Source: Rhizoclosmatium globosum
Taxonomy: Eukaryota; Chytridiomycota; Chytridiomycetes; Chytridiales; Chytriomycetaceae
NCBI GenBank assembly: GCA_002104985.1
Contig: MCGO01000015.1
Span: 186,001 to 250,000, forward strand
Direction of reading: 5' to 3'
Length of the DNA: 64,000 nt
The position numbers and the translations under genes are program-made. Shown one piece after another: positions 32,078 to 48,128 of this stretch (positions are counted from its first letter, which is position 1; every line of letters begins with the position of its first letter). The notes under the pieces were generated by a model. It was not told the origin of the DNA. It did no database searches and saw only the letters and a list, made by a program, of their open reading frames with translations.

Positions 32078-35000
32078 ATGTCGCTGACTTCAGGGCTCAT
32101 TCCCCTTGGGTCAAAGCCCACCGCCAAAAAGTCTCCCGCTGACGCTTTAGACTTCGAAATCAACGACGATGATTTGGACGACCTGCTGGGATTGGACACT
32201 GAGAATGACTTCAAAAAGCCCAAACCTGCAACAACGGCTTCAAAATCTTCATTCGATTCACTGAACTCGAATAAAAAAGGCTTGAAGGTCTGTTTAAACG
32301 TTACTGATCCGAAAATGAGACTAAATTGCCACAGAGCAACTTATTCGATGATCCAAACATCCCCTCTTCGCGCACATCTTTGCCAAAATCACAAACAAGC
32401 GACTCAAATAGACTTTCTGCAGTGGGAAAATACTCAGCTATACCTGATCCATCCACCCTAAACCGAAGAAGGACGAGGACATTGACAAAAAAGATTTTGG
32501 TGCATTACTATCGAAAATTGGTGATATGGATGATATGGACGATGGTCTATTTAGTGGGACAGGTTTAGTTTCAAAGAAGACATCCGTGAAAGGCGGTGCA
32601 ACAGTTAAGGGAAACCTTACAGATCACCATACAAAGACCATTTGCCTCAACTACCACCGACAGTCCATTTTCAAAGCCCGCTATTTCTCATGTCAAAGAT
32701 AACGACACTTGGAGCAGTATTTCGAACGAAAATGGAAGAGCCTCCCCCTATAATAATCTTGGCAACCTTCCTTCAACACAAACTGCGGGCCTTTTTGATA
32801 AACCAGTAATGTCAAAAGCCAGCCGCTGGAAAGCACTCCAACACAGATGACGATGATTTACTCGAAACGATGGGATTATCGGACACTTCCAAGTCAAAAA
32901 TATCAATCAACTCAGCGAACATAGTCGCGAAACCAAATCAGACGAACTTTGGCTTTGAAGTGAAAGGCAGCTCGTTTTCAGCGGAACCTACGTTCAAGTC
33001 TGGATTTTCAGAAGTGGGACACACTCGAGCATTAGCACCTCAGAACGATCAAATACGATCAATATCCCCAGCTTCAATTAAATCAAAGGAAGAAGATTTT
33101 ATTCCAACGTTTCTGGCCGAAGCTTCATCAGGAAGACGACGAAGAGGCCCCGCACCTGGAAGCAGTTCGGCAGCTAATGCAAACGCTTCAATGACTGATT
33201 TTCCTCCAAAATCTGATGATTTGGATTTGGGATTCCTCAAGGATACCCAACGCCTCTCTATTCACTCTGCCAAAGAACCAACACCTAACGATAATGTCTC
33301 AAAAGCACATGCAAAAAATCCGTTGATTGCTTCAGTGACTTCCCAGCTATCGAGAAATGCTAGCAGTAATTATGGATCAGTTGCAAAGGACTCAAGTTTG
33401 GGTCTACCGTTTTTGGATCCAAAACCAAAGTCAGTAGAACTCAAAGCTCCATTTGAATCCGTGGGAAATACAACTACAACTGCAATGCCGAAGCTCGAGT
33501 CTGTAGCATTTGGAGACAGCAATCCCACGAAATCAGCAAAAAGTACACACTTGGAGCTTCCAAAACCTTCATTATCTAAATCTTCGTCGCTCTCATCCAT
33601 CGTAAGTTTGGGTCCCACAGACGACGAGCTGGATACAAGTGATAACGAAAAGCTGTCAGTTTTGAAAGAAAAGAAGAAAGCAGCAACCCCAACACCCCAG
33701 GCAAAATCAGCTCCAGCTCCAATCCAGAGTGTTCCATCTTCATCAAAGTCGTCCATTATTTCCGGGCTTCCACAGGAGATAACCCCACCGGCTGTAACCG
33801 GTCCTCTGTCGAATAGGCCAAGCCAGACTGCCACTAAAGTCGAATCTAAAGAAGAGAGTAAAACAGCACAATCAGCAGATCTTGACATTATCAAAAAAGA
33901 ACGGGATTCACTCACCAGAAAGATTGAGGAAGAAGAAACACTCATCAAAACTCTCCAAGATAAAAATCAGTTGGTCGAAGAACGCGTTTCAAAGCTTTCA
34001 AAAGAGGTTGAAGATGAGAAGTCGCAATTGAAGGAGGCGCAAAAGAAGCTGGCTGAAGCTGAAGCGAAGGTATGTCATCATTTTGGATCTAGCCATCATG
34101 ACATTCTAGGTCATTCGTTTTAATAGCTCAATAACGAGAAAGCCGTGCATGAGATGCTCGAGGAAGTGAAACGACAACTAACTGAAGAACACACACGAGA
34201 AATTGAGCTCATGAAAGAAACGCATGCACTGGATCTTGAAACAGCTATTAAGCTTGAAAAGCAGCTCATTTCGGAGACTGTCAAGATGGAAATCGCAAAG
34301 TGTAAAGCCGAACATGAGAAGACTATTGCATTGCTAAAATCAAAACACTTTGATGAGGTCTTTACTCTTACAACCTGATTATAGAATTTAAATTTTTCAT
34401 ATATATATAGATGTCCAAAATGATATCTACCGCTGATGCAGCTCAACAGCTTGAAACCTTGGCTCATAAAATGGAGGAAAGTTCTCAACTTGTTGACGCT
34501 ATGCATCATAAACTTGAAGCAGATCATTCTTACAGCGTAAAAGTATGTGAACTTGACGACGCGCTTTAGTTAAGTAAATACATTTTTAGGAACGAGAAAT
34601 GGCACTTCAGCTGAAAGAACGGCAACTTGTGGAGGTATGAATTGGTCAAGGTTTTAAGATCATTGAGCGAATGTGAAATATAGCTCCAGCGTCAGATAAT
34701 GAAACAGCATCTGTCCTTGGAAGAAGAACGTTTGAAATTGAAAGCGAAATCCGACACAACCGACACGATTTTAGAAGAAATGAAGCGTGAGCGTGAAGAC
34801 GATCAACGTGCTGTCGATGAAGAACGGCGAAATCTCGAGAATCAGATTGTGAGTAATTCAAGTGGCTGGTGCATAGAATTTACTAATTTGTGTAGAGTAT
34901 TGTTCGCACCGAGCGAGACCTTATTCAAAGACAGCTTCACCGTGAAAGACTTGAATTCGTTCGCCAAAAAGAAGCGTGGACCATGGAACGTAAAAAGCAA

Positions 35001-36021
35001 CTAATGGCGTCCTCCGATGAACAGCAAGCCCTTGCTATGGAAAAAGCAATCATTGAAGCAAAGCGAGAAGCCGTGGTTGAAGTAGAAATGGAAATGGAAA
35101 GACTCAAGGGACGAGAGGAAGCTCAAATCCATGCAGATCGATTGATGCTAGAGAAGGAAGCTCATACACTTGCTATTAAACGCGCAGACTTGCATCGCGA
35201 GGCAGCGGAGCTGCGAACAGAGAGACTTGCGCTTGAGACAGAGAAACAGAAACTGGAAGCGGAAAAGGAAGCGTTTGAAAAGGGCTGGAAAGTGCGGAAA
35301 CCCGTGTAAAAATGGCGAATGATGTTCACCACAGTGCAGGTCTGTATACCTTAATGCTTGAAAGCCGCGAACGCCAACAAATTCCGAACAGCTGACGAAC
35401 GACAAAAGGCGGAGACTTTGGACGCTGAAGTCCGGAAAACTCTTCAAGTGATTCAAAACCAGAAACTCGAACTGGAGGAATCCAAGAGATCGGTAAAATC
35501 AGTTTGGATTGGGTAGTGATGTCTACTAATCAATATTATAGCTTGAAGCAGAAAGAATACTTCTGGCGAAAACCAAACAGCGAATCGTTGACGATCGCAT
35601 TTTACTTGCTCATGAACGAACCCAAAAAGCAATTGAATCTGATACTTACTTTTCAGTAAGTTTAGCTCTTTGTTGAATTCCCCGTCTTGGGCTAATTTTA
35701 TAAACACTTTTGCGTTAGAATATTCAAAAACCCGTGTATGTAACTACCGAAAAGCTTCTCCAAACTGTAAACGATGGAATACAGAAAGCATCAACCAAGA
35801 ATGTTGGAGTGATGCCAAGAACACAGACAACAAAAACTGTTCCATTAACACACCAGCATCAATCACGAACGTGCCGACCTCAGCACAAGAAACCAGTATC
35901 TGCCTCGCTGTTTGAGGCCGCGAAAATTAAGAGGGAGATAGAAGATGCACAACGAGCTAAAAAGATCGCCTTGACTCTGAAACGGTATGCTACTGAAGTG
36001 AAAGAGGTTCGTCAAACTTGA
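32078..36021 (+). CDS. FBF1: FBF1-like transition-fibre coiled-coil protein
   Basis: FBF1 (DYF-19 in worms) sits on ciliary transition fibres and admits intraflagellar transport particles. The acidic N-terminus DFEINDDDLDDLLGLDTEND resembles the FBF1 start. A disordered Ser/Pro-rich middle (32300-33840) precedes about 600 residues of coiled coil. The conserved part begins at ISTADAAQQLETLAHKMEES, continues through LKERQLVELQRQIMKQHLSL and LHREAAELRTERLALE, and matches the layout of animal FBF1. The tail ends TLKRYATEVKEVRQT. Introns include about 32288-32333, 34069-34125, 34358-34411, 34523-34589, 34635-34682, 34849-34895, 35495-35541 and 35657-35719. Frame breaks near 32460, 32630, 32840 and 35310-35390. 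It supports a flagellated life stage. Confidence 0.75.
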
Positions 36022-36202
36022 TGTAATTCCGCATTTCACATACTCATACAACACCATAACAGAACAACTCAACAGGAATCAAAAGCCCATAAAACAAATC
36101 AAAACAACTCTGCGTTTCATTGTGTAAAATAAAGCAAATTCATAAATTTTCTAATAAGGTAAAAGATATAAGTCGTCCCATGGATAATTATACAATACAA
36201 TT

Positions 36203-39352
<3,150 letters not shown>

Positions 39353-39460
39353 TGCTAGACCAGGGTGACCAGGGTGTGAAGAGCCGCCTGTCAAAGTGGT
39401 GCTGCTTGCCCCACTTTTCTACACCAAGTTGTAAAAACGGAATCATCAAAGTGGCTTTAT

Positions 39461-40008
39461 TCAGAAAGGAGAACAAAGTATCCTCCAATCTGTGCTTCTC
39501 CTCTCCTCCATATCCATAGCTACAGTTCTTCCATCCTCGCTGCGTCTTTCCAACTTGAAGGCTGCCATCAGTGTGGCTGCATATCGTGACAAACAACGCT
39601 TCATTGCTTTCCTCATAGCCAGCCTCCAATACTTTTCCGTTAGCGAAACTCTCACTGCTGGCCTGGTCCGTCACATGAGCCCATTGAGTGTTGTTCCCAG
39701 ATCCACACAACACTTCAAAGTCAGACTCAATACGCAATTCCCGTCCGCCCTGCCCAGCATTACAGTAAGTCATATGATCGATTTCAATTACCGAGGAAAT
39801 AGTGTGCCACTTACATAGCCAATGTGGAGCACGCCTTCTGATAGAATCTTGCCAACTTGCAGACCGCCACCTTCCACCCTCGCACGACCAGCAGGAGAAC
39901 GTGTCCATTCGAGTCTCGCCCCAATTTGAGAGCATCTTCTGGCATTTTGTCATTCTTGCTGGCCACTCGCGTCCAATGCAACACGCATTGAGTGCCTTCC
40001 ACACCCAT
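39461..40008 (-). CDS. Small DM9-domain (DUF3421) protein
   Basis: Two DM9 repeats. Repeat 1 includes MPEDALKLGRDSNGHVLL, GRARVEGGGLQVGKI and RIESDFEVLCG. Repeat 2 includes GKVLEAGYEESNEALFV, SLQVGKTQRGWKNCSYGYGG and TDWRILC. One intron lies at about 39763-39815. Two one-base repairs are needed (near 39890 and 39510); after the second the stop is at 39461. Start ATG 40008 gives a protein of about 165 aa without signal peptide, so it is predicted cytosolic. DM9 proteins bind mannose in molluscs and are infection-induced in insects; the fungal role is unknown. A larger four-repeat relative lies at 48.1 kb. Confidence 0.75.
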
Positions 40009-40189
40009 TTCACGAAAGGTTAAAAAGTCACATGATCCATTAACGGTTAATTTTGTTCCAAAAGGACTGGCTTATGGACAGAAGGAATGAGAGTTCTCTT
40101 TCTCTTCTTTCTCATGTCTTTCTTTTTGTTTTTTTCGTAATCCCAACCCAACCAACCAACCTTCTCCAACAACAACCAACACGCACAAA

Positions 40190-42714
40190 ATGGGCCCAAT
40201 CGACAAGAAACGGAAACGAACGCCGATCGCCGCGCCTCAAAAACAGAACCAGTGCGAGAAGCCACGCCCGAACTCTCAGACGACTTTGAAGACGAAGACG
40301 ACGATGGTTTCGAGGATGTCGATGAAGACGACAACGACGAGTTTGAAGACATTGACGACGAAGAAGAAGACGTAGATGGAGACGATGACGCCGAAAACGA
40401 GGACGACGACGACGAAGACTTACCCGTGATCGAACGCCAACTAGACCCTGAAGTTGCAGCTTTCATCCAACCTGTCACAACTCTCTTTGACAAGGAAATT
40501 ATCTCACACCCGGAAAAGTTCCTTGTTCCCGACGTTACCCTCTCCAACACATTACTAGACGCTGCGAAATGGATGTTTGATCTAGGTACAGTTCCGCTTT
40601 CCCTTCTGAATCAAAACTAATGCAAATTCCCAGCAAAACACTCGGAACCTTTTGAAATGTCTCCACTTGCGGAACTCTTGACGGATGGATTCGATTTGGA
40701 TCAGATTTGGGAACAGATGCAGTTGCGGAATCGACCTATGGTTAAATATGTCACTGCCACTGCTTCCGATGTGATTTCGCGTGGTGATATTGAAGCGCTT
40801 GCGAAGGAGATGAGGATGAGGATGAGGACGATGAGGAGGGGAAGATGTTGATGGTGAAGATGAGGAGGACGAAGAAGTCGATGGATTAGATGTTGAAGAC
40901 GATGAAGATGGAGAAGAGGGTGAAGAAGATGATGATGAAATGGAATTGGATCAAGCCATGGATGACTTGGAAGATGGCGATGATTTGGAAGAGGATGATG
41001 AGACCAACAAGGTGAAGGTGACGAAGATGTCTTTGATTCGGAGGAAGAGGGCGACGACAATGAAGAAACATCATCGACTCCATTTGGACGAGGTAAGCTT
41101 GTTGAATACTGTTAGTCATGAACTTATTTGGGAGAAATATCAGGTCGACGAACTGAACTGGACGATGAATTCTTCTCTCTCCATGAAATGGAAAAGTTTG
41201 CTGAACGTGGTGAAGAGCGGGATATGAGGGTTGCTGATGGAAAAGATGACCCCAACGATGAATGGAACCTTGGACTTGGTATGTGAACCGCTGAGTTTTG
41301 GGTATATTTTATGTACTAAACACGTCTACTTTTCGTAACATAGGATACTTGAATATGGATCCCGACGAACTGGAAGGAAGTGACGATGACGATGAGTTGA
41401 ACGCGAATGGTTTGTGCAATGACGTTAAAAATCATAAGCTAAGCTGTGACACCAGAAATCAGATATGAGGATTACTTCCTTCCACCGCGAACAGACGTTG
41501 GATCCAAAAAGTCTGCGCCAAAGAAGGAACGAAAACTTAAGTTCAACGATCAAATTGATGAGCGAGCATTCCGTAAAGATGAGCCCGCGTCCAATGCTGC
41601 TGCCAATTTCGAAAACGATGATGAAGACGAAAACGAAGAAGCTCCTCGCAAAGTCACAAAGAGCCGAGACCTCTTTGATCTTGACGACGATGAAGACGAC
41701 AACGTCGACTCAGCCCCCTCTCCAAATTCGAACAAGAACAAAGATCCCTCGCTGAACAAATCGACATTCTGGAATCAGAAGCCGTCGCTGAGAAATCATG
41801 GACCTTGAAAGGAGAAGTCTCTGGAAAAGTCCGTCCCATGAATTCACTCTTGGAAGAAGACCTCGAAATCGAACACGCCTCCCGCCCAACTCCTGTCATT
41901 ACCGAAGAAACCACAAAATCGCTGGAAGACCTGATCAAATCGCGTATCGCTGAGAACCTGTATGACGATGTTCAAAGGAAAATCGCACCAAAGGAAAAAA
42001 CATTTGATCCAAACCGACGCAATATTATCGATGAGCAAAAGTCGAGTAAATCACTCACGGATCTGTATGAGCAAGATTACAGGAAACAGAGCGGTGAAAA
42101 GGTCAAGACTGCGAAAGATGAAGCAGTGGAGAAAGCACACCAGGAAATTGATGAACTGTTCAAAGATCTGTGCATGAACTTGGATGCACTTTCCAACTGG
42201 CATTTCACAGCCAAAGCACCTGTTGCAGAATTGGAAGTTGTTGCTGCGCCATCTGTACCAGCACTTTCAATCGAAGAAGTGATTCCCTCTGTTGTGTCAG
42301 ACGCAGTTCTTGCAGCACCCAAGGAAGTATACGCAGGACAAGTTGGAAAGAGCGAAGCCGAGATGGAAAAGCAAGACAAAGTGCGGGCACGCAAGAAGCA
42401 GAAGCGCATCTTCAAGAAACAAAAGGTGGAACGCGAGATGGCACAGAAGGCAGCTGGCATCATGGCTTCTGGAAATGTGTTGGACAATACCAAGAAGAGC
42501 AAGGAGATTGCTATGGCAGCTTGATGAAGCAGAAAAATGTTACTATTGTGCGGATTCGAAAAGCGGGAAGGGAAGTGCTGCGGGTGTGGCTGCCTTGAAG
42601 AGTCAAGGTGGAAAGAAGGGGAAGGCTGTGAAGGCCAGTGTTCTTCAACAGGGTGGTACCATTGGAAAGAAGGAGGCTAAAGGCAAACAGACAGCGCAAA
42701 TGCTGATGCTTTAA
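40190..42714 (+). CDS. MPP10: U3 small nucleolar ribonucleoprotein MPP10
   Basis: A component of the small-subunit processome that binds IMP3/IMP4 and is needed for 18S rRNA maturation. The N-terminus is basic (GPIDKKRKRTPIA), followed by long Asp/Glu runs (40290-40430, 40840-41080, 41380-41420, 41610-41720). The diagnostic MPP10 core is at 41780-42310: SWTLKGEVSGKVRPMNSLLE, RPTPVITEETTKSLEDLIKS, SSKSLTDLYEQDYRKQ, and LDALSNWHFTAKAP followed by SIEEVIPSVVSDAVLAAPKE. Conserved residues continue past an apparent stop at 42524 (LMKQKNVTIV, GGKKGKAVKAS) to QMLML at 42714. Frame breaks near 40250, 40830, 41040, 41770, 42517 and 42560. Introns at about 40587-40633, 41090-41142, 41279-41342 and 41410-41454. 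Confidence 0.9.
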
Positions 42715-42790
42715 TAAACCTTTGATTAAATCAGATCTCAGTGGAGATGTAAAACCGGAAGAAGCCGCGTTAGAAAAAAGCAAACGAAAG

Positions 42791-43987
42791 ATGGCCATTG
42801 AGAGCAAGACACACGACCACCACCACCACGACAACAACAGGTCCAACCGGAACAACCAAGGTGACTGAGCGCAAGAGCATCACTGTGTCCAAGACTGTTG
42901 AGCCACCTCTAATTCCTCCAAAGGTGGGCGCCCAAACCCTCGCTCTTCCCGTGATCGATCTCGCGCCGTACCTCGCCGACCCGTCCTCCGCCGCCGCCCT
43001 CGCCGAATGCGCCAAGGCCGCGGACGCCCTTGTCCAGTACTCGGCGCTCTCGATCCGCGACCCACGAGTGTCCGAACAGAACAACACCGACTTCCTCGAT
43101 CTGATGGAAGACTACTTTGACCAGCCAACGGAAACAAAGCTAAACGATGCAAGACCGGAAATCGGTTTCCAGGTCGGCTCAACCCCGGACAACACTGAAC
43201 TCCCCCGTTGCGGCAGAGACGATGAGTGTTTGGCCGCCGTTGCTGACATGGCTCCTGAAGACCAGCCTGGCCAGTTTGACACCCCCGATCCAAAGTGGAG
43301 ATTCTTCCACAGAATGGGTGAAGTCCCTCCCTACGAGACAAAGTTCCCTGCCTTGAATGCTGCTCCCGTCGTTCCTGCCGCGTTCCCAAATTGGGTCAAC
43401 GATATGGACAAGTGGGGAAACCTGCTCTTGACTTCTGTCGACACTCTCTCTGAAATGGTTGCCGTTGGATTCGGACTTCCAAAGGACACGTTCACAAAGT
43501 TGACCAAATACGCGCCACATCTCTTGGCTCCTACCGGCTCGGATCTGTCCTTGTACGGAAAGGTCGGCACTGTGCTTGCTGGATTCCATGCCGACTTGAA
43601 CTTTTTGACGATCCACGGAAAGAGTCGTTTCCCTGGTCTTCATATTTGGACGAGAGCTGGAAAGAAGATGCTTGCGTCTGTTGCCGATGGTTGTTTGCTT
43701 GTTCAGGCTGGTAGACAGTTGGAGTACTTGACGGTGGCCATGTGGCGGCTGGATTCCATGAAGTGTTGATTGTGGAGTCAACTTTGAAAGCGATTGAGCG
43801 TCAACAAGCAAAGAACCGTCCTCTATGGAGAATTTCTTCGACTCTCTTTTACCATGTTGCTTCAGACAACGAGTTGGCACCTCTCGAGAAATTTGCTACT
43901 CCTGAAAACGTGAAGCAGTTCCCTCCTATCCTGACAGGAACCCAAGTTCAGAAGGAGTTGGGTTTCTTGAACCTTGCGTCTGAGTAA
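42791..43987 (+). CDS. 2-oxoglutarate/Fe(II) oxygenase, isopenicillin N synthase-like
   Basis: A double-stranded beta-helix oxygenase of about 395 aa. The N-terminal segment LALPVIDLAPYL is the usual start of the DIOX_N region. The iron ligands are His and Asp of AGFHADLNFLTIHG and the His of GGHVAAGFHEVL. The 2OG-binding Arg-x-Ser is LWRISSTLFYHV. One G is missing near 43733 (acggtgg to acgggtgg), which alone explains the apparent stop at 43769. The first codons are uncertain: ATG 42791 gives MAIESKT and needs a frame change within a CAC/ACC-rich stretch to reach the main frame. The stop is at 43985-43987, followed by AATAAA-like sequence. Only 76 bp separate it from MPP10. No biosynthetic cluster surrounds it, so the substrate is open. 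Confidence 0.8.
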
Positions 43988-44085
43988 ACAACAAAGAATC
44001 AAAAATAAAAATAGATTGGTTTATTACAATGAGAAGGGGTCAGAAATAGCGATGTGGTTTATAAATATTGTGCAGTCTTGATGCT

Positions 44086-47000
44086 TTACTGCAATGGAAC
44101 CAAATCTGCAAGGCTTGTTCCACTCTTTCTTAAACTGGCTCTACTCCCAAACTGTGAACCAGTTCTAGGACTACTTGCTGCTTTTGGTGGGGTTGGAACT
44201 CGTGGAGACGATGTTGTCGTCGAATAATTCAACTTGGATTTGCTTGGAGTTTGGGAGAGCGACGATCCTGGTGCATCTTGATCCAGTGCACCTTTACTGC
44301 CCTGTTTGGACACTGTCTGAGAATGTCTTCCGCTTGGTGTCTGTGTAACAGATGGCTTCCGTGAAGATTCCAACTCTTGCACTACCTCAGGCTCGACTTC
44401 GGTAGGTTTCAAATCTGACTGCGATGCAAGTTTACTGATAGAAGCATGCTTTTGGGTTCAGCTGATTCAAGCGATTCAGCTTGACCGGAAGGTTCGACTG
44501 TTCATCCATATTCGCTGTTGAATTTTTCAAAGTTGTGTTGCTTTTCGACGCGTGTTTCAGGGATACAAGACTCTTTGCCACTTCTGTTCCCTCCAACTGA
44601 TGTTTTGAAAAGTATTCCTTCATCAAGGACGCGTGGCTTTTGATGACATCGGGCTCTCCACTATTTTGATTACCGACCTCGTTCAAAGGCTCTTCGTCCT
44701 TGTCATCACTCGTAGCTGGATTCTCGGAATCATTTGCGTTCAACTCAGTGTCTAGCTTAGAATCGTCCCCTTGTTTTCTTCTTTCTCTTGACCCTCCTCC
44801 TGGAATGCGCTTTCATGAGCTTGTTCAGCTTCCACTGGTTCAGTCTCCAAAGGCTGACTTTCATCCGCTTGTATTACATCTGTAGTTTCGTTCTCGGCTG
44901 GAACGTCAGAGACTTCTTTCTCAAAATCAGCTTCTGATGTTAATTGCTCAACATCCCCTTTTTCGGTATCTTCCTTTTGAACTCCTGGCTCCTCTGAAGC
45001 TGCACCATTATTTTCGTTGATACCATTCTCGTAATTGTCACGGACTGGGTTGTCAGTCTCAATTTCGTCTCCTCTACTTGTTGCATTCGCGGATTCCTCA
45101 AGATCTACAAATTCTGTAGCTCCAGATTCAGCATTCCCGTTTTCCGCTGCTCCATCTTCCGTAGCTTCAGCATCATTAGAAATCCCTGCTTCCACATCAT
45201 GATTTTTCTCCTCCTTCACATTTCAGTCCCCTCGATATCCGTAGAAAACTCATCATTATACTCTCCATCGCGCTTAAACTCAGCCGCATACGCGTCATCC
45301 ACATTCTGAGTTGATCCTGGGTTACTCAACAACGGTTTAATCCCTGAAAGCGGTCGCGAGCTTGGAGATGATAGAGTTTTTACCAAAGCTGGGAGAGATG
45401 CTTTTCTCGAGCTGGTTGCAAATGAGTCTCTGACAATTCCAGAAATCGGACGTGATGGTGGTTTGCTTGTGTGTTGGGGTGGTGTTGCGATTGGACCAAG
45501 GACTCTTGCGGAGATTGGCCGTGAGAGTGGGAGGTCGTGTCTTGAAGTGGATGAAGATGGAGGGCGTTGGCCGGATGATTCGATTGGAGGTAGTGGCGCT
45601 GGTCGTTTGAACTGAGACTCTGGGTCTTCACTCTCCTCTTCTCCTTCTTTCGCTGTTTGAGTTACACTCTCTAGTACTTCGCTTGAGTTAACTAATGGGA
45701 AGGTTTAGAATTTGAAGGGTAAGTTGGGAATAAATCACACCTCCTGCCATAATATCTTCAGGTTTCTCATTCTCGTCAGTAACAACACTCTCTTTGTTGT
45801 TTTCCACGGGCTGAGACTCTGAAATGTCGACTAAATTCTCAGGCTCATCTGATGTTGCAAGTCCTTCTGGTTCTATTGGCTCCGAAGGCTGGATACTATG
45901 ATCCAGATTGTCTTCACGGCTCATCGATTCTTCTGCTTTCGTAGAATTTTGAAGTGGCTCTGGTGAAAGACTCTCTTCCGGTTCAGCATTCAAATCATTG
46001 GAAACGTCCGCATTTTCTTCGTTAGTTACTTGTTCCGTTTCAGGGGTTTCTACAAGTTCCTTCACGTCAGTGTTTTCTGTATATTCTGAAGGCTCCGCTG
46101 GGTCAAGTGGTCCCGACACGCGATCTTGTTCTGCTGATGCTGTGGGGTCGGTGGTAAGCTCAGATTCTGAGCCCTTAGAATGATCCGTAACTTCTGAGTG
46201 ATCAATCGCAGATTCTGGGTCGTTTGACAAGGCAGGCTCTTGACCTTCGGTTGATTCCTTGGCATCAATTTCTTGAGACGCAGATTCTTCCACTTCCGTT
46301 TCCTCAGTTGGAGATTGAACTTCATCTTTTAATGCAGAACTCAAGGGCTGGTTGCTTATTTCTCCATCAGAAGGTCTACTTTCTTCAGTTGAGTCATTCA
46401 CCGTGGCATGAGCATCTTCATCCATATTGACTTCTGTGGTTTGCTCCAATTTTGCTTCAGTGTCAAATTGCGATTCGTTGTTGGTCCCTTCATTTTGATA
46501 GTCTTTCAAAATGTCATCAGTAGCAGTTACTTGCTCTTCATCTGCCCAGTTAGATTTTTCTTGCGTATCATCAGCAGGAATGAAGTCTTCTGCCTTGTTT
46601 TCTTCATGTTCATCATGGACAGGTTTCGAAGATTCCAGTGCAATTGAATCAGAAGCGGTCAAGTTTTCTTCTGAAGCAGCATCTGCAAATTCTGACCACC
46701 CAGAACTGGGACGCGATCCTTCTTCGTTGTTGTCCTCGTTTCCGTTTGAATTACAATCGACAATACCCAAGTCAGCCAAGTCATCCGTCAAATTATTGCG
46801 CTTTCGCTGACTCTTCATCTTCTTTTGCTTTGATGGCGCGATTGTCTGCCAGCGTTTGTTGGCTCAAAGTCTCACCCAAGTGAGGCTTGCTGGACGTTTT
46901 GGATCCGGAGTCAGCAAGTTTTGGCCTTGATTTCTTCAATTCTGTCAAAGCGGCTGTACTTCCTTTAACGCTCCCTTTTGATTGGTGAGTTGGTAACTGT

Positions 47001-47964
47001 TGTGATTTCGTGATGCTCTTCAGCGAAGGAGTCTTTGACTTGAAAATAGTTTCCTCTTCATCCGGCAATGGAGACGAAATGGGCGCTCCGCGAGTTTTAG
47101 GTCGCAACTCTTGATCACGTTGCATCCTTTCAGGTGCTGTTTTGACTTGTGCTGCCCGCTCAGCCAAGGCAACTAAACGCGTGCTATGGTGTGTTCTGGG
47201 ACGAACAAGATCATAGTTTGACTTTCCTTCTTCCAAAAGGTCGAGATAATGCTTCGGATATTGTGCAATATTGAACAAGTACCCCAAGTTACGGCATCTT
47301 TCTGAGTACCATTCAAGGCGATTGTAGTTTGGAGCTTTCTCTTCAATTCTTTGCAAGATTGTCTATAAGTTATTTAGTTTCACCTGCAACGAAGAAGAAA
47401 AGGTCGTCTCACCAAGTTTTCCTTCAGGATCTTTTCCATTCCCCGCTTTCGAAAATGCTCATGGCTTGCCGCAATGTGATTTCTGTTTTCTTTATACTCT
47501 TTGATTTTGCTGATGTCAGAAATCTCAGTGTGGCTGATCTTTTGATTCATGATACGACGAAACAGAATATTGTTGTTCTTTTCGATTTCGTGGACTCGTT
47601 CTGAGTTTCGTGTTAGAAGAACCTTATGCAAGATAATTAAGTTACCTTCTTCCATCTGTTGCTTCTTTAATCGCATGTCCAAGTGTCGATAAACTCGTGG
47701 CTTGGAATCATCAATCGTTGGTTTTGCCTGTTTCAACCGACTGTGGTGCAAGTTTCGAACATAATCTTCCCATCGCTTTTCTAATAGCTTGTTACATGTT
47801 GGGTGCAATGGAAGATAATGCCGATGCTCGTATGCCTCTAAACCAACTGCGTCAGCTCTAAAAACAACGCGTCGATGACGCGGTTTCTTGTTTGGGACTT
47901 CCTTCGATGATGTAATATTCGTTTGAGGCAGCGTTGTTGGCCTTTGAGAGCTTACTTCCGCCAT
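44086..47964 (-). CDS. CFAP97-domain (Hemingway/KIAA1430) protein with long acidic tail
   Basis: The N-terminal 190 residues match the CFAP97/CFAP97D family of ciliary axoneme proteins: HHSRLKQAKPTIDDSKPRVY, then NNNILFRRIMNQK and after the next intron ILQRIEEKAPNYNRLEWYSE. The rest, more than 900 residues, is disordered and very rich in Glu, Ser, Asp and Thr (46818-44440), ending in a basic Ser/Pro stretch (RASLRKSGTSLADLVPLQ). Introns: about 47593-47645 and 47363-47412, with more in the tail (about 45695-45740). Frame breaks near 46800, 45220-45690, 44745 and 44420 join the tail pieces. Start ATG 47964. It lies 164 bp from the four-repeat DM9 gene, divergent. CFAP97 family call is good; the tail has no known domain. 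Confidence 0.72.
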
Positions 47965-48128
47965 CGTTCAGGCAAGGAAATGTCTGTTCTTGAGATGGAC
48001 GCTTGAGATTTGCAAGAGAAGAAGGAAAAATTCCTGTTTCCCTCAAGTTAAATTGAAGAATCGCAGAGGAATTGGGAGGCAATGGAATCGCACAGGAGTG
48101 ATGCAGAAAAGATCCACGAAAGTTGAGG

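Noticed and set aside
42791..43987. Oxygenase as part of a beta-lactam-type biosynthetic cluster
   Set aside because: Neighbours are MPP10 and a CFAP97 gene. No nonribosomal peptide synthetase, acyltransferase or transporter gene is adjacent.
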